32,088 nucleotides of DNA, taken from an uncultured SAR86 cluster bacterium (GTDB lineage Bacteria; Pseudomonadota; Gammaproteobacteria; Magnimaribacterales; D2472). Both the position numbers and the translations under genes were made by a program. The notes under the pieces were generated by a model, which saw only the letters and a list, made by a program, of their open reading frames with translations, was not told where the DNA came from and ran no database searches. Of the stretch, positions 16,611 to 23,358 are shown one piece after another; position 1 is the first letter of the stretch, and every line of letters starts with the position of its first letter. The DNA is taken from NCBI GenBank assembly GCA_902511425.1, contig CABXFE010000015.1:1-32088 (forward strand). Direction: 5' to 3'.

Positions 16611-18009
16611 TTTTTTCAATTCCCAACATTTGATGAATTAAATACATGGAAACCTCAAAGGGGTCCTTTGATTTAACCGGAAGAATAGTTGCTGTTTGAT
16701 CAGTAAGAACTCTTTCAATTCTGGGCTTAAAGACATTGATTTGAAATTTTTTCTCTAATCTAATGCACTGCTTTTCACCTAAGACTTTTGCTTGAATATA
16801 TTCCTCAAGACCAGCAATTGGCTCATCAATAGCAACTGAGGATGGGTAAAGAATTTTTGTTAAACCATTATTAATTAGACTTTTGGAAATTTCAAAAAAT
16901 TTGTCAGCATAAATTTCTTTAAATCCCTGAAAAATTTTATCATCAAACTGATCGGACTGTTTGCCAAAAATTTTTGGTGTAGCAAAATAATATAAGTGAT
17001 CAATGGGTTCTTTAATTTGATCAATGTTAAATTTATTTACATCTAATTGTATGGATTTTGCTTTTCCAAAAGACTTTTTATTAATTTCATTTACTAACTC
17101 AGCTGCCTCAACTTTACCAGAGTTGTAGGTAATAATAATATTTGCACCAATTGCTGCTAAGATTTTTGCCGTCCATGCACCAAGCCCTCTGCTGCCACCA
17201 ATAATTAATACTGTTAAATTTTCAAGATTAATATTTAAATTAACCATTTGAATAATTTTGTCATAACTTTCTGGTTTTATTGGCTTTGGTCGAAAAAATG
17301 CAGTGAGGTTTGCATGCAGATTCCTTCCTTGATATGAAAGGTAGACTTGATTAAAACGTTTTTCGATTTTCTGTATGTGGCAACTAGGAATTATTTTATT
17401 TTCATCAAAGCCAATAATGCACTCAGAAAATATAGAATGTAATCCAGGAATCTGCATGCCGATGATGCTTGAAAGTCTAGTAATTTCAAATATACGATAT
17501 TCACCTAAAACTTTTGAGAGATCTGCAAAAAGAATACATAGCTGTGCAATATCTCCAATACAGAAATCATTAAAAATATCGCCTTGGGATAAATCATCTA
17601 TCTTTGTATTTTTCGGATGATCTAATTTTAAAATTTCTTTTTCTATACTAAGTTTTACATCAACCAATGGTTTTTGAATCGGTATTTCACACCTCATGCT
17701 TAATAGAGTAATCTCATTATAATTTTTCAATGTAAGCAATGATTTAGCTTCATCCCAGTAACAAAATACAGGTTCCTCTAAAAAAACAGGTTTAAGAAAT
17801 TTAATTTTATAGGTTTGAAAAATACTTTTTTTATTTTTAACTAAGAGGTCCAAAACCCATAAAAAAGTATGAATTCCATGGACCACCTGTCGCCCAGCAA
17901 TTGTTTTCCTAGCCTCTAATGAGCTTGAATGAAGGGGATTAAAATCACCGCTTATTTCACAGAATAAGCTTTGATCTTTTTCATAAAATTTTCTATGGCC
18001 TATGAGCAT
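16603..18009 (-). CDS. Double hot-dog (MaoC-like) dehydratase / short-chain dehydrogenase fusion
   Basis: A 468-residue two-part enzyme. Residues 1-~110 are a MaoC-type hot-dog with the hydratase motif 'SGDFNPLHSSSLEARK' (Asp and His kept) and 'VVHGIHTFLW'. Residues ~130-245 look like a second hot-dog half ('IIGMQIPGLHSIFSE'). Residues ~255-468 are an SDR with 'LIIGGSRGLGAWTAK' for NAD(P), the catalytic serine in 'ILYPSSVAID' and YxxxK as 'YIQAK'. Together the domains suit interconversion of 3-oxoacyl, 3-hydroxyacyl and enoyl thioesters on an ACP or CoA. The only ACP nearby is at 9148. Its place between the CMP-transferase gene and the unknown gene suggests making an acyl substituent, for example a hydroxybutyryl-type group, for the sugar; this is inferred. 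Confidence 0.82.
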   Translation of the reverse strand: MLIGHRKFYEKDQSLFCEISGDFNPLHSSSLEARKTIAGRQVVHGIHTFLWVLDLLVKNKKSIFQTYKIKFLKPVFLEEPVFCYWDEAKSLLTLKNYNEITLLSMRCEIPIQKPLVDVKLSIEKEILKLDHPKNTKIDDLSQGDIFNDFCIGDIAQLCILFADLSKVLGEYRIFEITRLSSIIGMQIPGLHSIFSECIIGFDENKIIPSCHIQKIEKRFNQVYLSYQGRNLHANLTAFFRPKPIKPESYDKIIQMVNLNINLENLTVLIIGGSRGLGAWTAKILAAIGANIIITYNSGKVEAAELVNEINKKSFGKAKSIQLDVNKFNIDQIKEPIDHLYYFATPKIFGKQSDQFDDKIFQGFKEIYADKFFEISKSLINNGLTKILYPSSVAIDEPIAGLEEYIQAKVLGEKQCIRLEKKFQINVFKPRIERVLTDQTATILPVKSKDPFEVSMYLIHQMLGIEKNE

Positions 18010-18044
18010 AATTTTTCATTAAAATAAGTTTTTAAGTAAATAAA

Positions 18045-18785
18045 CTAAGATTCATTTAGGTAATTCTGCACTCTTTGAATATCACTAGGTATATCCACAG
18101 CAATTGATGAGGTGTCTACCTCAAGCATACATATTTTAAGATTGTGATCTAATAATCTAAGCATCTCTATATCCTCAATCGATTCAAGAGAACTCTTTTT
18201 TTTGCCTTCTCCATAAAAACTTAGGCTTTTTTTATTCAGAATATAAACACATACTTGACGATAGGATTTTGCTAACAATTTATTCTGATCTTTTCCTAGA
18301 GGGATTGAGGCTCTAGACATGTATAACAAATCATTATTACTGTTAACTGCAACTTTAATAATATTAGTATCAGCAAATTCACTATCTAGTCTAATTTTAG
18401 CCATGCAATTGAGAACATCGGGACCTTGATTTTTATAAAAATTAATTGCTTCTAAGATGATTCTATCTTCAAGAATTGGTTCATCACCTTGGCAGTTAAT
18501 AACATACTCAAAATTTAATTTTTTATTTGCCTCAGCAACTCTATCCATTCCTGTTTGGCAATCCCCGGAAATTAACAGTGCATTCCCGCCGATGTCCTCA
18601 ATATGGTTTAGAACTTTTTTTGAATCAGTTGCCACCCACACATTTGAACAGTCAAAGTTTGTAATACAATTAGTCCAAATTCTCTCGATCATTGAAATAC
18701 CATTTATTTTTTGAAGAACTTTGCCTGGAAATCTAGAGGAGTTGATGCGAGCTGGAATAATAATTCCAAAATTTTCAATGTCCAT
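18045..18785 (-). CDS. KdsB-like cytidylyltransferase
   Basis: The track start (18806) is not the best one: an ATG at 18785 is preceded by GGAAGGAG at proper spacing, giving 246 residues, the usual KdsB length. Motifs are 'GIIIPARINSSRFPGKVL' at the N-terminus (CTP-binding loop), 'VWVATDSK' near 55, 'MDRVAEA' near 80 and 'YVINCQGDEPIL' near 95 (metal/sugar site). The enzyme joins CMP to a 3-deoxy-ulosonic acid. The divergence from housekeeping KdsB and its operon position (aldolase, HAD, KdsB-like) suggest a substrate other than Kdo. The start lies inside the end of the HAD gene (11-base overlap), so translation is coupled. Confidence 0.87.
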   Translation of the reverse strand: MDIENFGIIIPARINSSRFPGKVLQKINGISMIERIWTNCITNFDCSNVWVATDSKKVLNHIEDIGGNALLISGDCQTGMDRVAEANKKLNFEYVINCQGDEPILEDRIILEAINFYKNQGPDVLNCMAKIRLDSEFADTNIIKVAVNSNNDLLYMSRASIPLGKDQNKLLAKSYRQVCVYILNKKSLSFYGEGKKKSSLESIEDIEMLRLLDHNLKICMLEVDTSSIAVDIPSDIQRVQNYLNES

Positions 18786-19419
18786 AAATCTCCTTCCAAT
18801 CTTCAAATATATGATAATTCATTCTGCGTGCCTCAGCTTCAAGTTCATCTCTTACTAAAGAGTATGGCTTGTAGAAGAAGAAATCGATATTGTTAAGTTT
18901 TGAAGCTTTCATATCTTCAAAGGAGTCACCAATAAAAATGAATTTTGCATTACTTGACTTTACAATCGAGTTGATATTTTGAGCTTTTGAAATAGGTGAA
19001 CCCAGTATTTTTTTAAAAAATTTATTTATTTTTTGCTTTTTAAAAACTGAATTTAATTCGGCCTGATCAGAGCCAGAAACCACGTATTTATCTGATTTAC
19101 ACTCTCTTAAAAAATCTAAAACGCCCTCACACAATGGAGTTAAATGATATTTTTTACCTAGTGTTGTGGCATAGCTCTCAAGGAATAATTTTTCGAAGTT
19201 TGCCACTGGTTTATGTATTAAGTTTTTGAATTGACGAACATGCCAATATCTAGATTTACCAAAATTTTTTTTAAAACTCTCTATGGCCTCTGGAACTTTT
19301 TCGCTAGGAAAGATATCAGATAAATTAAGAAGAACTTCTTTAGCTACTTCAATCTTTAAATTATTAGAGTCTAAAATAACCCCGTCACAATCTAGGATAT
19401 AAGATATAGGTTTTTTCAT
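18775..19419 (-). CDS. HAD-superfamily sugar phosphatase (subfamily IA type)
   Basis: A 214-residue hydrolase with the four HAD motifs: 'ILDCDGVILDS' near residue 9 (nucleophile Asp and acid/base Asp), 'YVVSGSDQAEL' near 113 (Ser), a Lys in the 'KKILGSPISKAQN' segment near 140, and 'FIFIGDSFEDMKAS' near 160 (Asp pair). An alpha-helical cap sits between motifs I and II, so it is of the phosphoglycolate-phosphatase type rather than KdsC type, which lacks a cap. It lies 10 bases after the aldolase gene and overlaps the cytidylyltransferase gene, exactly where a phosphatase would act on an ulosonate phosphate before CMP activation. The specific substrate is inferred. Confidence 0.86.
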   Translation of the reverse strand: MKKPISYILDCDGVILDSNNLKIEVAKEVLLNLSDIFPSEKVPEAIESFKKNFGKSRYWHVRQFKNLIHKPVANFEKLFLESYATTLGKKYHLTPLCEGVLDFLRECKSDKYVVSGSDQAELNSVFKKQKINKFFKKILGSPISKAQNINSIVKSSNAKFIFIGDSFEDMKASKLNNIDFFFYKPYSLVRDELEAEARRMNYHIFEDWKEIYGH

Positions 19420-19428
19420 ATCTCGCTT

Positions 19429-21051
19429 TTAATCAATAAGACTAAATATAGATGATGATCTTATGTTGCATGATGTTTTGGTTAAAGAAGATATCTTATC
19501 CCTGCCATGTAATTCTTTAAAAAACTCCAACAAATTATTCATTTGCTTGCTTCTCGGGTCAGATGTTGAGTACCCATCAAATCCAGCGAGATAAATATGA
19601 TTTGCGCCCATTGAAATAGCCGAGGCAATCGCATAACCTCCCGATAAATAACACTGTGAAGAAAAATAATTTTTTTCTATCTTATTTATATCAGAGGCGC
19701 AATGCCCATAATAAAAAAAATCTTTACATCTTTGGAAGGTTTTTTGATTAAAATCATAAATATTTTTTGGCAGGATCAATCTCCTATCAAAATTGCTATA
19801 GCTTTCTAATTCTGAAACTAATGCATTATTTGAAGTTGCACATAAATACTGTGCTTGAAAATATTTTTCAGATTTAATGTTTGCAGAGATACTTACCAAA
19901 TTCCTTTGTTTTTCAAACACTTTACACATTGCTCCAACCTCAGCCATAGACTTACCGCCACCAATGATAAGAAAATCTCTATTTGCGTGTATTTGATTAA
20001 TATTCCCTTTCCTAAAGTCGTCATTGGAGAAATTGGCAGCACTGAAATCAATTGATAGACAATTATTATATTTATCTTCAGAAAATTTATTCGGCTCTGC
20101 CAAACTCTTCATTCTTTCTATAATGTTTATATGTGTAGTTTTTTCCACACCTTGATCCGCTGCGAGAGTTTGAATATATGTTGGATGAATGGAATATTTT
20201 GCAGCCATTCTATATAAAAGGGTGGGACCATATTCATATTTCTTTTTTAAATCGTCAAAATAAGTCGTAACAAGATCATAGATATTTTTCATTTTATCGA
20301 GTGAATGCTCTTTGATGTAAAGAAAAACATCTTCCAAAGAAAGATTTCCAGCCCCCCTTCCCATGCCAGTAACTGTTGCGTCAAGCCATTCTAGTCCTAA
20401 ATTCTTACATTCAAGAGCATTTTCAAGGGCTAGCCCCATATTATTATGAGCATGAAATCCTATTGCTCCTCCCCAGCTTTTACTCATAGTTGTGTATATT
20501 TTGTTTACATCTGTGGATGTCATGCTTCCCAACGAATCAGCAAAATACAATGCTAAAGGCTTTACTTTCCAATCTTTAACAAGGCTGCAAATTTTAGAGA
20601 GTTTATCGCTGTCAATCATGCTAACTTGCATAATATTTAAAGCTACTAGGTATCCTAATTCATTTAAACATTTTAGAATTTGCTCAGATTTAATTACTTC
20701 GTCAGGGTGTGCAGCAATTCTTACAAGAGAAATTTTACTATCTTCTTTTCTTTTAAATAGAGCATTAATTGATTCTTCAATAGTGCTCCCTTCGTTCTGT
20801 AATATAGTTCCGGCATCTATCATCACTCCATATTTAGGGCCGGATGGTAAGTTAATGCTATTAAGAAAGCTTTCAGGAGTATAAGCAAATGGACCTAAAT
20901 GTTTTGATTTTGGAAATTGACGAAGGCCTAACTCTACATAATCAACCTGAGAGTTCGTCATACATTTTAGGTAGCTTGAAACTAGGCCTGCATTAAAATC
21001 CCAATTTGTGTAGTAACCGCCGTCTCTTAAAGTACAATCTAGAATCTTCAT
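19429..21051 (-). CDS. DRE-TIM aldolase fused to DUF115/GT42-like domain
   Basis: A 540-residue fusion. Residues 1-~330 form a DRE-TIM (HMGL-like) barrel: 'LDCTLRDGGYYTNWDF' at the start (metal-binding Asp and catalytic Arg), 'GFHAHNNMGLAL' near 198 (metal-binding HxH) and 'VTGMGRGAGNLSLED' near 228, resembling 4-hydroxy-2-oxovalerate aldolases. These make or break 4-hydroxy-2-oxo acids using pyruvate. Residues ~360-540 begin 'FLIIGGGKSMAEVGA' and contain 'SGGYAIASAISMGANHIYLAGFDGYS', which resembles the S/GG-Y-A-A--G---IYL-G-D segment of DUF115/MAF and GT42 sialyltransferase folds. It is the first gene of an operon with HAD phosphatase and KdsB-like genes. The barrel call is strong; the C-terminal function is tentative. 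Confidence 0.82.
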   Translation of the reverse strand: MKILDCTLRDGGYYTNWDFNAGLVSSYLKCMTNSQVDYVELGLRQFPKSKHLGPFAYTPESFLNSINLPSGPKYGVMIDAGTILQNEGSTIEESINALFKRKEDSKISLVRIAAHPDEVIKSEQILKCLNELGYLVALNIMQVSMIDSDKLSKICSLVKDWKVKPLALYFADSLGSMTSTDVNKIYTTMSKSWGGAIGFHAHNNMGLALENALECKNLGLEWLDATVTGMGRGAGNLSLEDVFLYIKEHSLDKMKNIYDLVTTYFDDLKKKYEYGPTLLYRMAAKYSIHPTYIQTLAADQGVEKTTHINIIERMKSLAEPNKFSEDKYNNCLSIDFSAANFSNDDFRKGNINQIHANRDFLIIGGGKSMAEVGAMCKVFEKQRNLVSISANIKSEKYFQAQYLCATSNNALVSELESYSNFDRRLILPKNIYDFNQKTFQRCKDFFYYGHCASDINKIEKNYFSSQCYLSGGYAIASAISMGANHIYLAGFDGYSTSDPRSKQMNNLLEFFKELHGRDKISSLTKTSCNIRSSSIFSLID

Positions 21052-21089
21052 TTAACGTTATTTTACAAGGTTTTTATCAAACATAGATA

Positions 21090-21095
21090 TATAAT
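21090..21095 (+). promoter_or_regulatory. -10 like hexamer before GT-B gene
   Basis: A perfect TATAAT lies in the 53-base divergent gap, ten bases before the ATG at 21105, so transcription would begin at or within a few bases of the start codon. I found no convincing -35 at 16-18 bases. The same close placement is seen before the gtrA-like gene (1649-1654). Confidence 0.35.
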
Positions 21096-21104
21096 ACTTA
21101 TTAA

Positions 21105-22259
21105 ATGAATAAAGCAATCATTCATATACGAGAAAACAATGATTGTGATCATTTTGCTCCAATAATATTTAAACTTTTAGAGTCAGAATGGCAAGTAGTA
21201 ATAATCCCTATGTATGGATTTAATTATAAAAATGACCATAGGATAAACTTTCTTTTAGAAAATTTTCACAATCTTAAAGTTTACAATCTCCCCAAGATCT
21301 ATTCTCTCAAGAGCACATTTTTATTTAAGGTTTTGCTTAGATTTAATTATGAAAATACGCTTATTAAAGCTATATTTAAAATCATAAACTTTCCATTTAA
21401 AGTTTTTGAGAAAGATTTATTTCACAATAATCCATCTTTAATTTGGGACTGGGGAAATCCAGGAAGGATTAATCACTTTGAAGCCTTACTTTACGAAAGA
21501 CCTACAATTGCATTTCCTCATGGAATTGATATTTTTTTAAATCGATATAAAGAAAAAATAGATTTAAGCGACAGGTCAATTTATGATTTTTATTTTTTGA
21601 ATAGCGATTTTCATATTGATATTGCAGCATCTCTATTAAACATAAATCATCAAAAACTATTTAAAATTGGTAGCCCGAGATTTTCAAAAAATTGGATTTC
21701 AAAATTAAGAGAATTTCAAAATAGCTTTAATTTTGGAAAAAAAGATAGCAAGAAAATTTTATATTTCCTTCCACATGCAGACCATGCTCCAAACTTTCAA
21801 GAAATTGAGGATTTAATATTCAAGTTAACTAATATTGATAATATTTCTTTAGTTTTAAAAATGTCGACAAGACAAAAGAATATTTTTATTCCTAGCTCAT
21901 CAAGGCTCTCAAAAAATACAGATAAAGTATATTTTGATTTTGATACGCCCTCAACATCTTTGATTGAATGGTCTGACATCGTAATTAATCACGGAAGTAG
22001 CATAGTATTCGATGCACTTCAACTTAGTAAAGTAGTTATTCATGCATCCTTTCTTGACAAATTAAATACCATATTTGATGAAAGCGATTGTATTTATCAT
22101 GCAGACAATTTTGATGATATATGTGAAATCATTGAATCAAGTGATGCTTACCCAGCAAAAAACTCATCACAGTTTCTTCACAAGTTTGTGAACTGTAATA
22201 ATGACAAGGAACCTATTGATGAGGTTTATAACTTTCTTCTTTCACTTCAAGGCAAGTAA
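21105..22259 (+). CDS. Putative GT-B capsule-type glycosyl/glycerophosphotransferase
   Basis: A 384-residue protein with no signal peptide and a two-domain GT-B outline. The N-terminal half ends with 'LIWDWGNPGRINHFEALLYERPTIAFPHGIDIF' features. The C-terminal half has 'ILYFLPHADHAPNF' and the donor-site-like 'DIVINHGSSIVFDALQLSKVVI' (~285-306), a pattern shared by CDP-glycerol glycerophosphotransferases, polysialyltransferase-like enzymes and UDP-GlcNAc 2-epimerase folds ('HGSSIVFDAL' is the H-G-S-S acceptor/donor loop). It is transcribed divergently from the aldolase operon and converges on the NeuA gene with a 4-base gap. Given the two CMP-sugar synthetases nearby, transfer of a CMP- or CDP-activated unit is plausible but not shown. 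Confidence 0.62.
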   Translation: MNKAIIHIRENNDCDHFAPIIFKLLESEWQVVIIPMYGFNYKNDHRINFLLENFHNLKVYNLPKIYSLKSTFLFKVLLRFNYENTLIKAIFKIINFPFKVFEKDLFHNNPSLIWDWGNPGRINHFEALLYERPTIAFPHGIDIFLNRYKEKIDLSDRSIYDFYFLNSDFHIDIAASLLNINHQKLFKIGSPRFSKNWISKLREFQNSFNFGKKDSKKILYFLPHADHAPNFQEIEDLIFKLTNIDNISLVLKMSTRQKNIFIPSSSRLSKNTDKVYFDFDTPSTSLIEWSDIVINHGSSIVFDALQLSKVVIHASFLDKLNTIFDESDCIYHADNFDDICEIIESSDAYPAKNSSQFLHKFVNCNNDKEPIDEVYNFLLSLQGK

Positions 22260-22263
22260 TATT

Positions 22264-22968
22264 TTAAATAGATACCATTTTTTTGATAAGCAATTCTTGC
22301 GCAAGAATAAAATCTTCTTCCCAATCAATATCAAAACCTTCAAGTCTATCTAAACTAAAAAGGTATGGATGTTTGCCGATTCTATTATTGAATTTTTTAT
22401 AAATTTCATCGCTAGCAAGAAAAACAGCACTGTTAATATCAAATAATTTTTTTAAAGATTGGGTTCTTGGCCATTTTTCTTTTTCTGGATCATAGTTTAT
22501 TGGTCCAGAATCGTCCCAAATAAAATTATATAATGGAGTCACTGTCATCAATGAATCGTATCCCTCTTCAAAACAAGTAAAATACTTTTTAATTATGTGC
22601 GTATATTTTTCAGCAGTCACAAATGGTGATGTAACATGGGTCCATAAAATATGGGCATCATCGATTAATGAATGAGAATAATTAATTAGATCATCAGTGC
22701 TGGTTGCAGACGAGGATAATTCATCCGATCTTTCATCAATTATGATTTTACTATCGTTGAAAGTTGAGACAAAGTCTATTATGTCATGGTCGTTAGTTGA
22801 GAGAATGATCTTTCGAATGGTTTTGCATTTTAGCAGTTGATTTAATTTAATTTCAATTAGCCCATGTCTATAGGTTGCAAATTTCCTAATATTTTTTCTT
22901 GGAACGCGCTCACTCCCGCTTCTGCATGGAAGAAAAGCTATCACAGGTTTTTTTTGTATGTTTTGCAT
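22264..22968 (-). CDS. neuA: NeuA-type acylneuraminate cytidylyltransferase
   Basis: A 234-residue CMP-sugar synthetase of the NeuA/PseF/LegF type. Motifs are 'IAFLPCRSGSERVPRKNIRKF' at the N-terminus (CTP P-loop, with Arg and Lys), 'IRKIILSTNDHDI' near 53, 'RSDELSSSATSTDDLI' near 82 (sugar-binding loop) and 'ILWTHVTSPFVTAEKY' near 108. It activates a nonulosonic acid with CTP. NeuB and the earlier nonulosonate genes are not in the window, so the acid is made elsewhere or by the neighbouring aldolase module. It is the last polysaccharide gene on this side; its start is 41 bases from the guaA-like attachment site, so its original upstream region has probably been separated from it. Confidence 0.9.
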   Translation of the reverse strand: MQNIQKKPVIAFLPCRSGSERVPRKNIRKFATYRHGLIEIKLNQLLKCKTIRKIILSTNDHDIIDFVSTFNDSKIIIDERSDELSSSATSTDDLINYSHSLIDDAHILWTHVTSPFVTAEKYTHIIKKYFTCFEEGYDSLMTVTPLYNFIWDDSGPINYDPEKEKWPRTQSLKKLFDINSAVFLASDEIYKKFNNRIGKHPYLFSLDRLEGFDIDWEEDFILAQELLIKKMVSI

Positions 22969-23008
22969 AATTATTGACTTATATTTTTTTTAACTTTACA
23001 ACATGCTT

Positions 23009-23036
23009 TTACTCATCATTCCCACTCAATGAGTAA
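23009..23036 (-). other. guaA 3'-end-like attachment site of a genomic island
   Basis: The minus strand reads ATTGAGTGGGAATGA (23030-23016), which encodes the invariant GMP-synthase C-terminus Ile-Glu-Trp-Glu-stop, yet there is no guaA coding sequence upstream of it. It is embedded in a perfect inverted repeat TTACTCAT-N12-ATGAGTAA (23009-23016 / 23029-23036), as expected for a tyrosine-recombinase core site. The 3' end of guaA is a known integration hotspot. The base composition changes exactly here. With this orientation the island should lie to the right, with intact guaA beyond it. Confidence 0.68.
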
Positions 23037-23045
23037 TACTCTCTG

Positions 23046-23068
23046 AAACCCTTTATTTAAAGGGGTTT
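23046..23068. terminator. Hairpin with T-run, weak terminator-like
   Basis: AAACCCTTT and AAAGGGGTTT pair as a nine-base stem with one bulged G and a short loop, followed on the plus strand by a T and then A-rich sequence. It lies between the att site and the copper operon and could terminate read-through from either side. The T-tract is short, so activity is uncertain. Confidence 0.35.
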
Positions 23069-23076
23069 TAAAAAAG

Positions 23077-23168
23077 TTTGTATTAACTTTGTATAAGAGA
23101 GGTTTCATTTTTTACCCATTGTTGTATGACTATACCTATAACCTAGGTGTTTCATACAAAGTTTGTAT
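23077..23168. repeat. TTTGTAT iterons with palindrome ATACAAAGTTTGTAT
   Basis: TTTGTAT occurs directly at 23077-23083 and 23088-23094 (11 bases apart, one helical turn), and as the perfect 15-base palindrome ATACAAA-G-TTTGTAT at 23154-23168. Between them is ACCTA-TAACC-TAGGT (23134-23148), another short inverted repeat. Four copies of the heptamer within 92 bases of non-coding DNA next to an att site suggest protein-binding sites, for example arm-type sites for an integrase or excisionase, or an operator. The remainder of this 375-base gap holds the att site, the hairpin and a truncated reading frame. Confidence 0.5.
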
Positions 23169-23198
23169 CAGAAAATTATACATGTTTTGTTCACTGAC

Positions 23199-23345
23199 TC
23201 ACTGTGTCAGAAGATAAAATACTGCCGCTGGGGTATCCAGCCCTTTAAGCATTCCTTTATCTTTTTGTTTGTCACCATGAGCGTGAACTACAAAGCTAAC
23301 CGTCATTAATAAAACGAGTAGTATATTTCTTTTTTTCATTTTCAT
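23199..23345 (-). pseudogene. Truncated secreted protein (48 codons), possible NTF2/SnoaL-like remnant
   Basis: Too short for the ORF track. An ATG at 23345 with a GAGA sequence just upstream opens a 48-residue frame. It has a clear signal peptide (two Met-Lys pairs, 'ILLVLLMTVSFVV', then 'HAHGDKQK'), followed by 'MLKGLDTPAAVFYLLTQ' and a stop. The 'GLDTPAA' segment resembles the beginning of the mature domain of small periplasmic NTF2/SnoaL-like proteins found beside copper genes, which continue for about 100 residues more. Here the frame ends at a CTGAC/GTCAG inverted repeat, within ~165 bases of the att site, so the 3' part was probably lost at the island edge. It follows copD by 13 bases in the same direction. 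Confidence 0.5.
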
Positions 23346-23358
23346 TCTCTTTTCAGGT

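Noticed and set aside
20492-20884. 130-aa plus-strand ORF
   Set aside because: Antisense to the highly conserved aldolase barrel with no recognisable features.
23009-23345. An intact guaA gene on the minus strand
   Set aside because: Only the last few codons match; the sequence to the right is non-coding, then the truncated secreted protein and copD, so it is an att-type remnant.
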